DNA of 64,000 nt from Maniola hyperantus (taxonomy: Eukaryota; Arthropoda; Insecta; Lepidoptera; Nymphalidae). The notes under the pieces were generated by a model. It was not told the origin of the DNA and ran no database searches. It was given only the letters and a program-made list of their open reading frames with translations. Made by a program: the position numbers and the translations under genes. The number at the start of each line of letters is the position of its first letter. Positions within the stretch are counted from its first letter, which is position 1. Positions 44,309-55,969 of this stretch are shown piece by piece. The DNA is taken from positions 10,991,594 to 11,055,593 of the forward strand of contig NC_048549.1 of assembly GCF_902806685.2 (NCBI RefSeq). The letters are read 5' to 3'.

Positions 44309-44556
44309 AAATAAATAAATAAAAATCTTTTTTATTCAAGTAAACTTTCACAAGTGCCTTCGAATCGTCGGATGCATCTACCACTGGTTCGGTATGCCCT
44401 TCCTACCGAGAAGAACCAGCAAGAAACTCGGCGGTTGCTCTTTTCAAATATGTGTATAACACATGTAAAAAAAAACATGTATAATAAAGTATTTGCAGTC
44501 CTGTGCGTTGCTAGAACGAGCTGCAGGTCAAATCCACGCTCTTTTATCATTTAGAT
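44309..44556 (-). repeat. Jockey-like LINE 3' end with (TTTA)n tail
   Basis: Minus strand: AAATGATAAAAGAGCGTGGA, GAGCAACCGCCGAGTTTCTT, GCTGGTTCTTCTCGGTAGG, GAATAAAAAAGATTTT and a (TTTA)n tail. Same 3' UTR as the plus-strand copy at 54048-54301. Confidence 0.75.
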
Positions 44557-45165
44557 AGTCTTCAATTGTGTAATATGCTTTTTTCAGGAGCATATTTATA
44601 CATGTCGGGTTATAAAAGTAGTTTTGACTGCAGCCAAAACTCTTCGCTGAAATAATATTAAGTACATTTTAAATAACATTTAAGATTAGATCGGAACGAA
44701 ATCGGAGCACCCCGATCCCCCACAGTCTTGGCTGTCCTAAATCCTCCACCTATTGTTTTTATAAAGAGGTAAAGGTCAGGTTGGTGAAGCTGAATGAAGG
44801 GGTGATAAAGTGAGTCTTCTAGAGTAACCAATTTATAAACATACGAGGAGGCAGGAAACTGAAAATTAAAACAAATTTTAACCGATATTTTTCAGCCAAA
44901 AGCTAACAATTTTTTATCAACCTTTATTTTTTTGCAGTTACAAGTAGTTTTGAATGCATAAGAGGTTCGACTGTAACACAAAAATCAAATCGGTTATCCG
45001 GGGGACTGAAAAAGCATGAAATGTTATTATTTGTTGTTGTTTGTTGTCATTCCATTTGGGGATGATTTAGCGCCAATTAGGTCTGTTATGTTTTATTTAA
45101 TGATGCTTTTTCGGATTTTTAATTCATTATTCAAATGAAATATTTTTGAATTATCCACCCTAAAT

Positions 45166-45384
45166 CTAAATATATAAAAGGAAAAGGTGACTGACTGACT
45201 GACTGACTGATCTATCAACGCACAGCTTAAACAACTGGACGGATCGGGCTGAAATTTGTCATGCAGATAGCTATTATGACGTAGGCATCCGCTAAGAAAG
45301 GATTTTCGAAAATTCAACTCCTAAAGGGGTGAACTAGGGGTTTGAAATTTGTATAGTCCACGCGGACGAAGTCGCATAAGCTAG
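45166..45384 (+). repeat. Family C element, full length
   Basis: TCTAAATATATAAAAGGAAA and a (GACT)n run to GACGAAGTCGCATAAGCTAGT. Confidence 0.85.
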
Positions 45385-45720
45385 TAAATAATAATTCGTT
45401 ACTGTTAATTTAGTCAGGATGTTTTATGATACTATTGCTTTTACGGTCAAATATATGGCTCGTCTTGGTGAGTTGATCTGATTTGAAACCATCAATGTAA
45501 TAGTGTTATAACTAAACAAGTAAACATAAAATAGTTATTACAAAACAAAGTACTCTTTAATACACAATTTACGCCTGTTCTTCCTAATGACTCTCATTGT
45601 ACAAAAATGAAGTAAGCACTCAATAAAAATATGTACAAAATATTCGATTTGTAAATAAATGTTTACCTAATCCAGACACGCACAATGATGTAAAATGTTT
45701 GTAATGTAAATTGAAATCTA

Positions 45721-46140
45721 AAAAACCGGCCAAGTGCGAGTCAGGCTCGCGCACCGAGGGTTCCGTAGTACAGTCGTATTTTTTCGACATTTTGCACGAT
45801 AAACCAAAAACTATGATTCATAAAAAGAAATAAAAATCTGTTTTAGAATGCACAGGTGAAGACCTTTCATATGATACCCCACTTGATATAGTTATCTTAC
45901 TTAGAAAATTGAAAATTCTAATTATTAGTTTATGACCACAATTTAATTTTTTTTGTGTGATCTAACACTAAATTCACGATTTTCAGATTTTTCCCCAAAT
46001 GTCAGCTATAAGATCTACCTACCTGCCAAATTTCATGATTCTAGGTCAACGGGAAGTACTCTGTAGGTTTCTTGACAGACAGACAACAAAGTGATCCTAT
46101 AAGGTTTCCGTTTTTCCTATTGGGCTACGGAACCCTAAAA
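45721..46140 (+). repeat. GGTTCCGT element, type 2, complete
   Basis: AAAAACCGGCCAAGTGCGAG, CACCGAGGGTTCCGTAGTAC; right end GGGCTACGGAACCCTAAAA. The best preserved type 2 copy here. Confidence 0.85.
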
Positions 46141-46141
46141 A

Positions 46142-46525
46142 TAAACAAATTTTGCGGATAAGAGCACTTTCAACAGAAAAACTCGGTATACCGTATACAA
46201 GAAGCCGAGCAGATCTCGCTGAAAGCGTGGATGTGTCTGCCAACAGGCTTAGTATTACCTTCCATTTTGTTGGCTCAGTGATCCGAGAGGTGCCATGTAC
46301 TAGAGGCGGTATTGTCCCGCAAAACAGCCTCAAGGTTGGGATTGTGCGTATCAACGGACATCCTCCATGTTCAAAGGAACACACATGTGCTCTTCTCTCT
46401 GTCTCTTGTAGGGGTTTGGCCAGAATCCAGCGGCTCTGTGCAACTCGTTCGATGTCGTTTGTCCACTTAGTGGGGGAGTCTGCTACGCTTTCCGGTCCGC
46501 ATACAACAGTATTCAACTTCTGCAT
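46142..46525. repeat. Composite repeat with long open frames on both strands
   Basis: The minus frame contains SPTKWTNDIERVAQSRWI, the RTE C-terminal signature, at its start (46420-46525). The remaining ~270 bp are a different repeat in which both strands stay open for ~90 codons. No domain is recognised in that part. Confidence 0.5.
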
Positions 46526-47212
46526 TTATATATTTGTGAACACGCTTCGTTCATACGCACCGATGAAAATTTAGCATGCCCGTTGAACAAGAGAACTAGT
46601 TGTACGTTTTGTTATTCAGTACATTAAAGGTGTAAAGTTATAAATGTTACCTAAAAAGAACTCTGGAAGAAAGCGGGGGGACTTTTCTTACCAACCAGTA
46701 AATCAACATCAATCATTGCGCATGTTCAATCTGTAATATTTATTACTTAGTCAAAAGTCTTTGTATATACTTGTATAATAAGATAGGAACGCTTTTTTGA
46801 TGCCTGATGTATGAGGTTTGTAGCTCTACAGTTTATAACTCAATGACGCAGTTATATAGGAAAACATTTGTACGAAAAAATAAATCGACTCGGTTATTCG
46901 AGCGATAGAATATCCCTTTGTTTATTCTTCGTATTATATAAATTCAAAAGTGACACATTTTGCGATGTCGGATTATTATTTTTGCATTGTAATTTATTTT
47001 CATTTATTTTGAAATGTTATTGTAGAATGTTCTAAAAGCCAAAAGGGTACTAAAGTTTGATGTTCTAACTTGGAATACAATAGTCAAACTGACCTTTAGA
47101 GCCTTTGTTCAGTCACCTTGTATGTTTGTTGTCACGAAACATTATTATACCTACTTGACTTCACAATGGTAGAGTTCGGAACTTAGTTATCACGTAATAG
47201 AACTATGTAATA

Positions 47213-47433
47213 ACTAGCTTACGCTCGCGACTTCGTCCGCGTGGACTACACAAATTTCAAACCCCTATTTCACCCCCTTAGGGGTTGAGTTATCAAAAAT
47301 CCTTACGTATCGGATGCCTACGTCATAATAGCTATCTGCATGCCAAATTTCAGCCCGATCCGTCCAGTAGTTTGAGCTGTGCGTTGATAGATCAGTAAGT
47401 CAGTCAGTCACCTTTTCCTTTTATAAATTTAGA
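47213..47433 (-). repeat. Family C element, full length
   Basis: ACTAGCTTACGCTCGCGACT to a (CAGT) run and CCTTTTCCTTTTATAAATTT. Confidence 0.85.
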
Positions 47434-47444
47434 TAAAGCATAAT

Positions 47445-47741
47445 TCCTACTCGGAGGGTGGTCTGGGATTCGATCCCGATCACACACACCTCTTACTTTT
47501 TTGAGTTATTTGCGTGCGTTTATACCTAAGCAATTAAATATCACTTCTTAAACGGTGAACGATAACTAGCTCTTGACTGCAATCTCACTTGATGGTAAGT
47601 GATGAGGCAGTCTAAGATGGAAGTTTTCTACAATGTTCTTAAAAATGTGTGAAATCTGTGAATTCGCACTTGGCCAGCGTGGTGGAATATGACGTAAACA
47701 CTTCTCATTTGAGAGGAGAACTGGCGATGATGATGATTAAT
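47445..47741 (+). mobile_element. SINE with tRNA-like B box and GAT tail
   Basis: TCCTACTCGGAGGGTGGTCT and the B box-like GGGATTCGATCCC are followed by TTACTTTTTTGAGTTATTTG, TTAAACGGTGAA, GCGTGGTGGAATATG and a GATGATGATGATT tail. This is the most complete copy of the family. Confidence 0.7.
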
Positions 47742-48095
47742 TAAGTTGGTATTACTTGGAACTATTTGGAGTTAGTTAGTTTTAACTTTTATATAAAGTG
47801 TAATCAACCCGTTGTTCGCCTTGGCCATGTAGACAGGCTAATTAAAAGGCCATCTAACTTAGGTCGCTCGTTACTTTTAACAAGTTTAAGTCCCAGAGGA
47901 GATCCCGATAGACATACAGATGTTCTTTTCTTTTTGTAGATAAATGGGAGCATTAACGCTTAGAGAGTACCCCCTCTACTGCATACCCAAGAGGTTATCG
48001 AAACTTCACTAGCAGGGAACCATTAAGTATTTTCAAGAGCAAAAGAGGTTTTAATTCCACTTTTTTGTTACTAGATACATTATACAAATAGTGTC

Positions 48096-48351
48096 TTAAG
48101 GTGGAAGACAACGGTCTGCCCGCGAAATTCAAATTTAATTTGGTAAACTAATACGACAAAGTAGTCTTATTGCATTCAAATTGAGCCCCTAGTGTCTTTA
48201 CTTGAAAGTGTCCAATTTAAGAAATTAGTCAAAATAATGAGTTTGACGTGAGCTACTCACAAATTAGTCTACGTTGTCGCATTAGTTTACAAATTGTGAA
48301 AAACCAAATTAAATTTGAATTTCGCGGGCAGACCCGTGTCTTGGGCCTTAA
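48096..48351. mobile_element. TTAA-bounded MITE with ~50 bp inverted repeats
   Basis: Left TTAAGGTGGAAGACAACGGT and, in reverse, right TTAAGGCCCAAGACACGGGT. Both continue into CTGCCCGCGAAATTCAAATT and TAATTTGG. The centre also pairs partly (ACTAAT.CGACAA). Confidence 0.85.
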
Positions 48352-49235
48352 CTAAAAAAAGTATTTTGCTTCTAATTTGTATTTAGATATTTTCACATAA
48401 AAAAGGAAAGTCCTGACTTATTGACTTACTCATCGATGCCGTTTTTGCCCTTGCATCTAGAAAGCTTAAATTTTGCATAGAGGGTGCCCTTTACACTGTG
48501 AATAAGTAATGATTAATTGTAAGACTTACTTTATTTAGGTAATCTTTCTATATATAAAAATGAATCGCTGAATGTGTCTGTGAAACTGTCGCAATTGCTA
48601 CTGCTGTCGCTACTGCAACATTTTACGTAATCACCCCACCGAACTAGCATGGGCCCTATCGAAGTTGAAGGATCGTCTTGGTTGACGAACACGGGATCAA
48701 AGGTGTCGAACTACTGTGTCTCTCTTTATACTGTGGTAGAAGCGTCATTGTTCCGTGTTATTATCCACATAATGCAAACGAATAACAAAGTATTAATAAT
48801 AATTTAATAATTACAATGCGCGCTTAGCTTAGGTAAATCTAGTGTGGGTGTTAATATAATCAGTAGTTTTGAGAGCACAATATTTAATTAACGCTGCATT
48901 AATGAAATATTCAATTACACATTTCACTGAATTTTGTGAACCTACTTAGTTTTAATAATAAGCTTATTCTGATTGAATTTATTTAAAAAACACAAGCGAG
49001 CACCCGCTGTTTTACTCGGCGAAAATATAAATCCTTTTTATTCACTATTTCGTGTGGAATTTGGAAAATCCGGCGCTATTCCTTATGTACATTATAAAGG
49101 GAAAATCTATGCAGTTCTTAGACAAACAAGGTTGCACCTAGAAAGGTGGCAATTCATTCTTCCTCATCTATTTTTTTTACACTGATTTCTTTGAATATAT
49201 GTATATCCTTAAAAAATACAGGTGGAAATTGTCAA

Positions 49236-49560
49236 TAAAAAACCGGCCATGTGCGAGTTGGACTCGCGCATGAAAGGTTCCTTTTCATCGTACAAGAAAT
49301 AACACTTTTAATTAGTTTTTTGGATATAACCACAAATTAACGGGATCCGGATTTTTCCCTTTACGTACTTGTGCTTTCTTACAGCACAAGTAAAGGGAAT
49401 AACTACCTGCTAAATTTCATGATGCTACGTCAACGGGAAGTACCTACTCTAGATAGGTTTTGATTTTCTTGACAAGACTTGATAGACACGACAGACAGAC
49501 ATTCAACGAAGTGATCCTATCGGGGTTACTTTTTTCTTTTGAGGTACGGAAGCCTAAAAA
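49236..49560 (+). repeat. GGTTCCGT element, type 2
   Basis: AAAAAACCGGCCATGTGCGA to TTTTGAGGTACGGAAGCCTA, with about 90 bp deleted inside. Confidence 0.75.
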
Positions 49561-49934
49561 TGGTTGGAATTATTCAAAAAATTTAAACCAAATTAAAATT
49601 ATTTGTGGCTGTTTTTTTTAAGCAACAAAAACGTATTCCTGTCTAGTATTCCGTAAATCCTGGACTTTAAGATGATTTCCTTAGTTGGAGCTTAGAAACG
49701 CGCGAGTAATTGCATTTTGTACCAAATACCCACAGCGCTAGTTGGCACTATCTCAAAGGAAAATAGATTGATCCCGGAAATACCTGCTTCAATACAGAAC
49801 CTCGGCTGTGGAAGAACCTACCTAAATAGTAAGGAATGATGAACCAAATGGGCGTAAATACAACAGCATTGAAATGTATTTCAAATTTGACAAAGGAGAT
49901 TTTTCTTTGACAAATAAAATCCCTACACACGAAT

Positions 49935-50035
49935 GTAATATAAGTATGTTTGTTGGTTTGTCCTTCAATCACGTTGCGACAGAGCAATGGATGGACGTGA
50001 TTTTTTGCATGGGTAGGCATAGTTAAAAACATGGT
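49935..50035 (+). repeat. Family B element, 5' half
   Basis: ATGTTTGTTGGTTTGTCCTT and ACGTGATTTTTTGCATGGGT only. Confidence 0.65.
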
Positions 50036-50779
50036 CAATTTGAATAATTTGTTGAACTTTAAAAGGGCGTCTGACAGGGGGTTGCCACGACACTAAAGTG
50101 TCTGGCAATGTATGTCGTGATTTCTAATACTATTTCTAAAAAAATGTTAGACTTGACGTAATTTTTTTTACAGGCTTATTACCTACCTGTTTGTTATCTC
50201 TCAAAGCCACCATGATCCAAACTTAATAGTCACTGATCCCTGTGGTTGGGGACAATACGCCAAAAACTTTCAGCTTTTATAAAATAACGAACGTCTGGCA
50301 CGCACTCTCTCTCTAAAATAGTATGTGTGTAGCAAAATCTCACTAAGTTTAAACATTCGTACAGACATCCCCTTTGAACCTCATTTTTTGAGTACAAAAC
50401 CCGTAAAAGGCTTTGCTACACTTGAATAAAATGTTACAAAAATAACCAAACGAATAGTTTATGTGACAAGTGACAATAAAGACAGTCAAGCAAAGTTTAA
50501 GTTGGCACCTCTGTGGCACACGAAAACCGTGAAAAGAGTGTAAAATTGGAGCTTTCAACAGATTTGGTCTTGAAAGACACTTTTATATTTTATCCACTCA
50601 ATTTTTAGACTATAGACTGTTTTCATTCTCGCAATTTGTGTGAAAATTCTCGGAGAAACACTTAAATCTGATATTTCACTACTTTGGTTTGAGCCGCTTT
50701 AGACTGTTGGAGTCTTATACAACAAAAATCCAAGCAGACTGTGTACCTTTGGAGTTTTTACGCTTGTCAACTATTAGAT

Positions 50780-51007
50780 ACTAGCTTATGCTCGCGACTT
50801 CGTCCACACGGACTACACAAATTTCAACCCCCTATTTAGGGAACCCCCTTAGGGGTTAAATTTTCAAAAATCCTTTCTTAGCGTATGCCTACGTCATAAT
50901 AGTTATCTGCATGCCAAGTTTCAGCCCGATCCATCCAGTAGTTTGAGCTGTACGTTGATAGATCAGTCAGTCAGTCAGTCAGTCACCTATTCCTTTTATA
51001 TATTTAA
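50780..51007 (-). repeat. Family C element, full length
   Basis: CTAGCTTATGCTCGCGACTT to a (CAGT)n run and CTATTCCTTTTATATATTTA. Confidence 0.85.
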
Positions 51008-52154
51008 AGATTAGTTATTTACTAGTATATTTACTTAATACCATGTCTATTTCTTTGGTTTCCATTTTCATGGCTCACCATTCTGACATATTTTGAGTTG
51101 CATGGTCTAGGATGGTTCCTATCTTTATTATTTTACACACATTTTCTTATTAACTAGGTTTTGCCCGAAATAATGTAAGCGGTAAAGTCGGCAAGATTAG
51201 TCTCAGTTAGGCGGATTTATGAATAAATAAACGCTACGCGGAGTTGCACAGGCCCTAATAGGATAATCTTGTCCGCCTCCAAAGTCGGCTTTACGTTATT
51301 GTTAGAGATTTTTCACTTTTGTAAGCGAGTCTTTGTTGGTAACTTTGAGCTCCCAGTAAACCTTTACGGCTGCTGATCGTTTAAAATTAGGAACGTTATT
51401 TGAGGGACTGTGTCATTATAATTCTCCATTCGAATTTCGACTCAACTACGGGAGAATTATCATACGAAGAAATATTTTGATTTGACATACCTACTTAGAT
51501 TTATTGGGTTGATACTCCATAACTTCTAATAGGCAGGTACATTATATAAAAAAGTCCTGACTTACTTAGTGGCAGACACTTCAATGTCCAGTACATACCT
51601 ACCTACCCTTGGATCTAGATCGCAAAAATTTTGCATAGAGGTCTATCATAGATAAGGAATAAGCCTGGGCTTTTCGAAATTCCTACGGGAGTGAAGCCGC
51701 ATTACGGTCGCTAGTTTTTTATGGAATCAAATTTTCAATTACCATATTGTGTACCTTGTAAAAGAGTAACAGAGCTCGCGTCTTGTTTTTGTAACCCATT
51801 AACGAAAATTGGATTGGATTGGTTGACTTCAATCCCGCGTCGCGCCTTCATGGGAAATACAATAAGACTGCCTGCCAAAGTTGATTTTTTTACTCGGAAT
51901 TTGGAGGTGTAAGTGATGCTACCCTTGAGTTTGTTTGCCTTTATGGGGTATTGGGTAAAGTAGGGCAACAGTAACGGAAAGTTAGGATATGGAAAGATAA
52001 AAAAGGGGAATGAAAGCTCATATCCATACTTATATTATCACAGTTTTACTAATATTATAAATTGGCGTCTTGTTTTTTTACCCATTTACGAAAATTTAAT
52101 TGGATTGGTTGACTTTATTCCTGCGCTTCGCCTTCACGGGAAATATAACAACCG

Positions 52155-52277
52155 CCGTACTCAGAGTCGCTAATAGTTACTTAGGATTGAGTTAAAACGA
52201 GACAGATTTATGTGAGAGATATAGCTCTGTCTCGTATTAACTAAACTTAAGTAACGATTAAGCGACTCTGAGTACGG
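52155..52277. mobile_element. Nested hairpin MITE in unit 2
   Basis: CCGTACTCAGAGTCGCTAAT and, in reverse from the right, CCGTACTCAGAGTCGCTTAA; the arms continue with GTTACTTA and AGTTAA.ACGAGACAG. Almost the entire element folds back. Confidence 0.9.
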
Positions 52278-52568
52278 CTGTTAGACTGCCAAAGTTAATT
52301 TTTTTACTCGGAATTTGGAGGTGTAAGTGATGCTACCCTTGAGTTTATTTGCCTTTATGGGGTATTGGGTAAAGTAGGGCAACAGTAACGGAAAGTTAGG
52401 ATATGGAAAGATAAAAAAGGGGAATGAAAGCTCATATCCATACTTATATTATCACAGTTTTACTAATATTATAAATTCGCGCCTTGTTTTTTTAACCCAT
52501 TAACGAAAATTAAATTGGATTGGTTGACTTTATTCCCGCGCTTCGCCTTCACGGGAAATATAACAACC

Positions 52569-52688
52569 GCAGTACTCAGAGTCATAGTTACTTAAGATTG
52601 AGTTAAAACGAGACAGATTTATGTGAGAGATATAGCTCTGTCTCGTATTAACTAAACTTAAGTAACGATTAAGCGACTCTGAGTACGG
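52569..52688. mobile_element. Nested hairpin MITE in unit 3
   Basis: Same element as at 52155-52277, with a small deletion in the left arm (AGAGTCATAGTTAC). Confidence 0.9.
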
Positions 52689-52840
52689 CTGTTAGACTGC
52701 CAAAGTTAATTTTTTTACCCGGAATTTCGAGGTGTAAGTGACGCTAGCCTTGAGATTGTTTGCCTTTATGGGGTATTGGATAAATTAGGGCAAGAATAAT
52801 GGAAAGACAAAAAGAGGAAATGTAAATCGATATCAGTATC

Positions 52841-53034
52841 CTTATTATAAATGCGAAAGAGTGTTTGTTTGTTGGTTTGTTGGTTTTTGGTTTGTCCTTC
52901 AATGTAGTGCAATGGATTGACGTGATTTTTTGCATGGGTATAGATAAAGACCTGGAGAGTGACATAGGCTACTTTTTATCCCGGAAAATCAAAGAGTTCC
53001 CACGGGATTTTGTAAAACCTAATGCCACGCGGAT
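52841..53034 (+). repeat. Family B element, last bases missing
   Basis: TTATAAATGCGAAAGAGTGT, a TTGGTTTG run, GATTTTTTGCATGGGTATAG, to CTAATGCCACGCGGA. Confidence 0.8.
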
Positions 53035-53837
53035 TCCCCAATTCCCCAGTTCGGCTTGGAGACAAATATCTTACAAGGAAAACAGAGGGAAGAATTTTAT
53101 TAATTATCATTGCCCGTGACAACATTACTATTAATTAATTAATTAATTAACAGGCGTATTAATCCAATTGCTTTGTATAAGTCTCTACCTTACGACTTAC
53201 CTTCAATACTTATCACACAAAATTCGATACGATTCGATACGACTTAAACACAAGCATGAGCCACTCGCCTTCGTGACTTACAAGAACTGTAACTAATTAA
53301 CACTTTTTCGATAGCCGGAGTAGGTAGGTAGGTACTATCCTAGTTTCCAATTAACGCTGCACCTCACGCAGTGTGAACCGCGAAGGAAATATAAACAGAG
53401 GCACTACGCTTCTGTGATTTCATCCAACAAGTTCCCATATTACATCGGTTTCATACCTCATTGCCTAATGCAAGATCGCTTTGTGCATTAATTAGTATCC
53501 GTACACACGCCGACGCTGTGCTCGAGCACGCTAATGTAATCACTAATGCGTGTACATAAATGTCAATATTGCTTGTAATTTAATGAACGAGACGTGACCT
53601 CTGCGTTGTATAGTAGGTATAGGGTTGCCGCAAGATTGGTTAATTGAAATATGTGGTCGAAATTTCAAAATTAGCCATGACATTAGAGGCTACAATACAT
53701 AGAAAAGAAGAAGAAGAAAGGGTCTAGATTCGATTCTCGGATGGGTTTGTTTGGGAAATTACATTCAATTTTAGGCATCGATGTCTTGTGAGAGACTTTG
53801 GATGCAGATAATACGTCAGCAAAGTCTTGGTATAGTG

Positions 53838-53967
53838 CATTCAATATAAGCTGGCGTGTTTCATGGCGTGGCGGGTGAATTCAAAAGTATCAACACTGGT
53901 TGATTTGCAACAAAATATATTTGGTTGAACCGGCTCCTTTAAAAATGAATGGGCTCTATGAGTGGTA
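53838..53967 (+). mobile_element. Truncated copy of the 2.2-kb MITE
   Basis: GTGCATTCAATATAAGCTGG at the left, then a deletion to TGGCGGGTGAATTCAAAAGT and TCAACACTGGTTG, ending GAATGGGCTCTATGAGTG. The right arm is missing. Confidence 0.75.
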
Positions 53968-54047
53968 AAAATCATCGTACCTCTCACCTTTCTCATACAA
54001 TTATACTATACTCCTAAAAAAGCATATTATACAGTCGAAGACTATGT

Positions 54048-54301
54048 TAATGATAAAAAAGCTTGGATTTGACTCGCTCCAGCAATGCACGGGGCTGCAA
54101 TGACTTGTATAGTATGGTATAATAACATTGTAAATTGTAAAATTAAAATTAAAAAGGACAACCGCCGACTTTCTTGCTGGTTCTTCTCGGTAGGAACGGC
54201 ATTCCGGCATTTGAGTGGTAAATTAAAACTACCCGACGATTCGAAAGCGCTTGTAAAAAGTCTACTTGACTAAAAACATATTCTATTCTATTCTATTCTA
54301 A
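54048..54301 (+). repeat. Jockey-like LINE 3' end with (TTCTA)n tail
   Basis: AATGATAAAAAAGCTTGGAT, GGACAACCGCCGACTTTCTT, GCTGGTTCTTCTCGGTAGG, CTACTTGACTAAAAACATA and (TTCTA)n. Confidence 0.8.
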
Positions 54302-54613
54302 ATGTTAGGTAAAAAGCAAACAGGTTACCCACGTACGCCGACAATTTCGGTCGAGCGTACTGCGTAACGTTAATCATAATTTCGCTAGAATCATAAGTTC
54401 TGGAGTAGCTAGCAACCCTAGCTGGCGAAGGGAGTGTCTATGCAAACATCGGGGCACAAATACTATTGTTGTCGTCATATCGCCGTATTTAATTAGTTTT
54501 GATGTGAGCGCCGCTATTAACGTTTGAACTGTGGCTTCGTGTTCATGATGATTATAATTCTGATGGGAATTATCATTTTGCTAAGTCAAAACACCTGATA
54601 ATAATATATATAC

Positions 54614-54831
54614 AACTAGATGAAGCCCGCGACTTCGTCCGCGTGGATTTAGGTTATTAAAAATCCTGTAGGAAATCTTCAATTTTCCGGGATAAAATGT
54701 AGCCTATGTCCTTCCCCGGAATGCAAGCTATCTCTGTACCAAATTTCGTCAAAATCGGTTGAACGGTTGAGCCGTGAAAAGCTAGCAGACAGACAGACAG
54801 ACACACTTTCGCATTTATAATATGAGTATGT
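54614..54831 (-). repeat. Family A element, full length
   Basis: ACTAGATGAAGCCCGCGACT to a (GACA)n run and CGCATTTATAATATGAGTAT. Confidence 0.85.
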
Positions 54832-54836
54832 ATTAT

Positions 54837-55051
54837 CCTACTAATATTATAAATGTGAAAGAATGGATGTTTGGATGTTTGTTACTCAATCACACAAAAA
54901 CGGCTGATCGGATTTGAATGAAATTTGAAACGGAGATAGATTATACTCTGTATTAACACATAGGCTACTTTTTATCCCGGAAAATCAAACAGTTCGCGCG
55001 GGATTTTGAAAAATGTAAATCACGCGGACGAAGTCGCGGGCATCAGCTAGT
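54837..55051 (+). repeat. Family D element, full length
   Basis: CTAATATTATAAATGTGAAA, a GGATGTTTGGATGTTTG stretch, CACAAAAACGGCTGATCGGA, then the shared end GACGAAGTCGCGGGCATCAG and CTAGT. The body differs from A, B and C. Confidence 0.85.
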
Positions 55052-55060
55052 ATACAATAC

Positions 55061-55258
55061 ATCTAAATATATAATTGGAAAAGGTGACTGACTGACTAAC
55101 TGACTGAACTATCAACGCACAGCTCAAACTACTGGACGGATCGGGCTGAAATTTGGCATGCAGGTAGATATAATGACGCAGACATCCGCTAAGAAAGGAT
55201 TTTTGAAAATTCAACCCCAAGGGGCGTAAAATGGGGGTCAAAATTTGCAAAGTCCACT
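55061..55258 (+). repeat. Family C element, CTAGT end lost
   Basis: ATCTAAATATATAATTGGAA to TGCAAAGTCCACTG. Confidence 0.8.
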
Positions 55259-55638
55259 GTTAGCTTATTGAGGTTAGTTTAATGAATTAGACAATATTTG
55301 ACTCATCCGATGTCACGCGATCTGTAGCGCGGAAGCCATCTTGAATCGATTTGTATAAATACCAGTGTTTGAAGGTTTTTAAGCCAGTCTCGTTCCGACT
55401 CGAGACTCAACGACTATTAAATACTTAATGTGTTTAGGTCGATATTTTGATTAAGTGGTTACAATAGCAATTGTGCCCTAATCAAGTTAATATTGCAGTT
55501 AGGTTATTATAAAGATTAAATCTCTCAATAAGCCTCTACGCGTTGTGATCTATATCCACGTGCAAGCTTTTTATGAGGGAACATTTTAATAACTTATAAA
55601 ATTAGTTAAATTTAACCTGCTTTTCTGACTTTTGCTTT

Positions 55639-55671
55639 TACCACGCAGACGAAGTCGCGGGCATGAGCTAG
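55639..55671 (+). repeat. CTAGT-tail fragment
   Basis: CCACGCAGACGAAGTCGCGG and GCATGAGCTAGT only. Confidence 0.6.
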
Positions 55672-55969
55672 TTTATTCAATAAAACAAAAGCCATCAATT
55701 ATCTTTAATTTTTAAATTGTCAGTTTAAATTCAAATACGAGTTGCGAATTTATTCAGTTATATTCAATGCAACATTTTATATTCAATTTAAAAGATGATG
55801 CTGCATGCAATCGGAAAGCAATTTTGTGGCCGGTCACATTTTATATCTACGTAAATTGGGTTTATTGTACGTGACGTACTTTGCGACTACGTACCTACAC
55901 AAATGTACTAGTCTGTAGATATGATATAGTGCCACATTTATACGTTGGCCCGAAGCACTCGGCGGATAA

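Larger units (their letters stand above)
51780..52840 (+). repeat. Tandem array, three units, two with a nested MITE
   Basis: Unit starts near 51780, 52067 and 52479 with GCGTCTTGTTTTT/GCGCCTTGTTTTT. Shared phrases are TTGGATTGGTTGACTT, GGAATTTGGAGGTGTAAGTG, TTGCCTTTATGGGGTATTGG and GGATATGGAAAGATAAAAAA. Units 2 and 3 carry the same MITE at the same place; unit 1 lacks it. Unit 3 is more diverged at its end. Confidence 0.9.

Noticed and set aside
45166..45240. (GACT)n, (CTGT)n and similar runs as a CRISPR-like array or regulatory microsatellite
   Set aside because: These are 4-bp runs inside each family C or A element, with no spacers; they belong to the elements.
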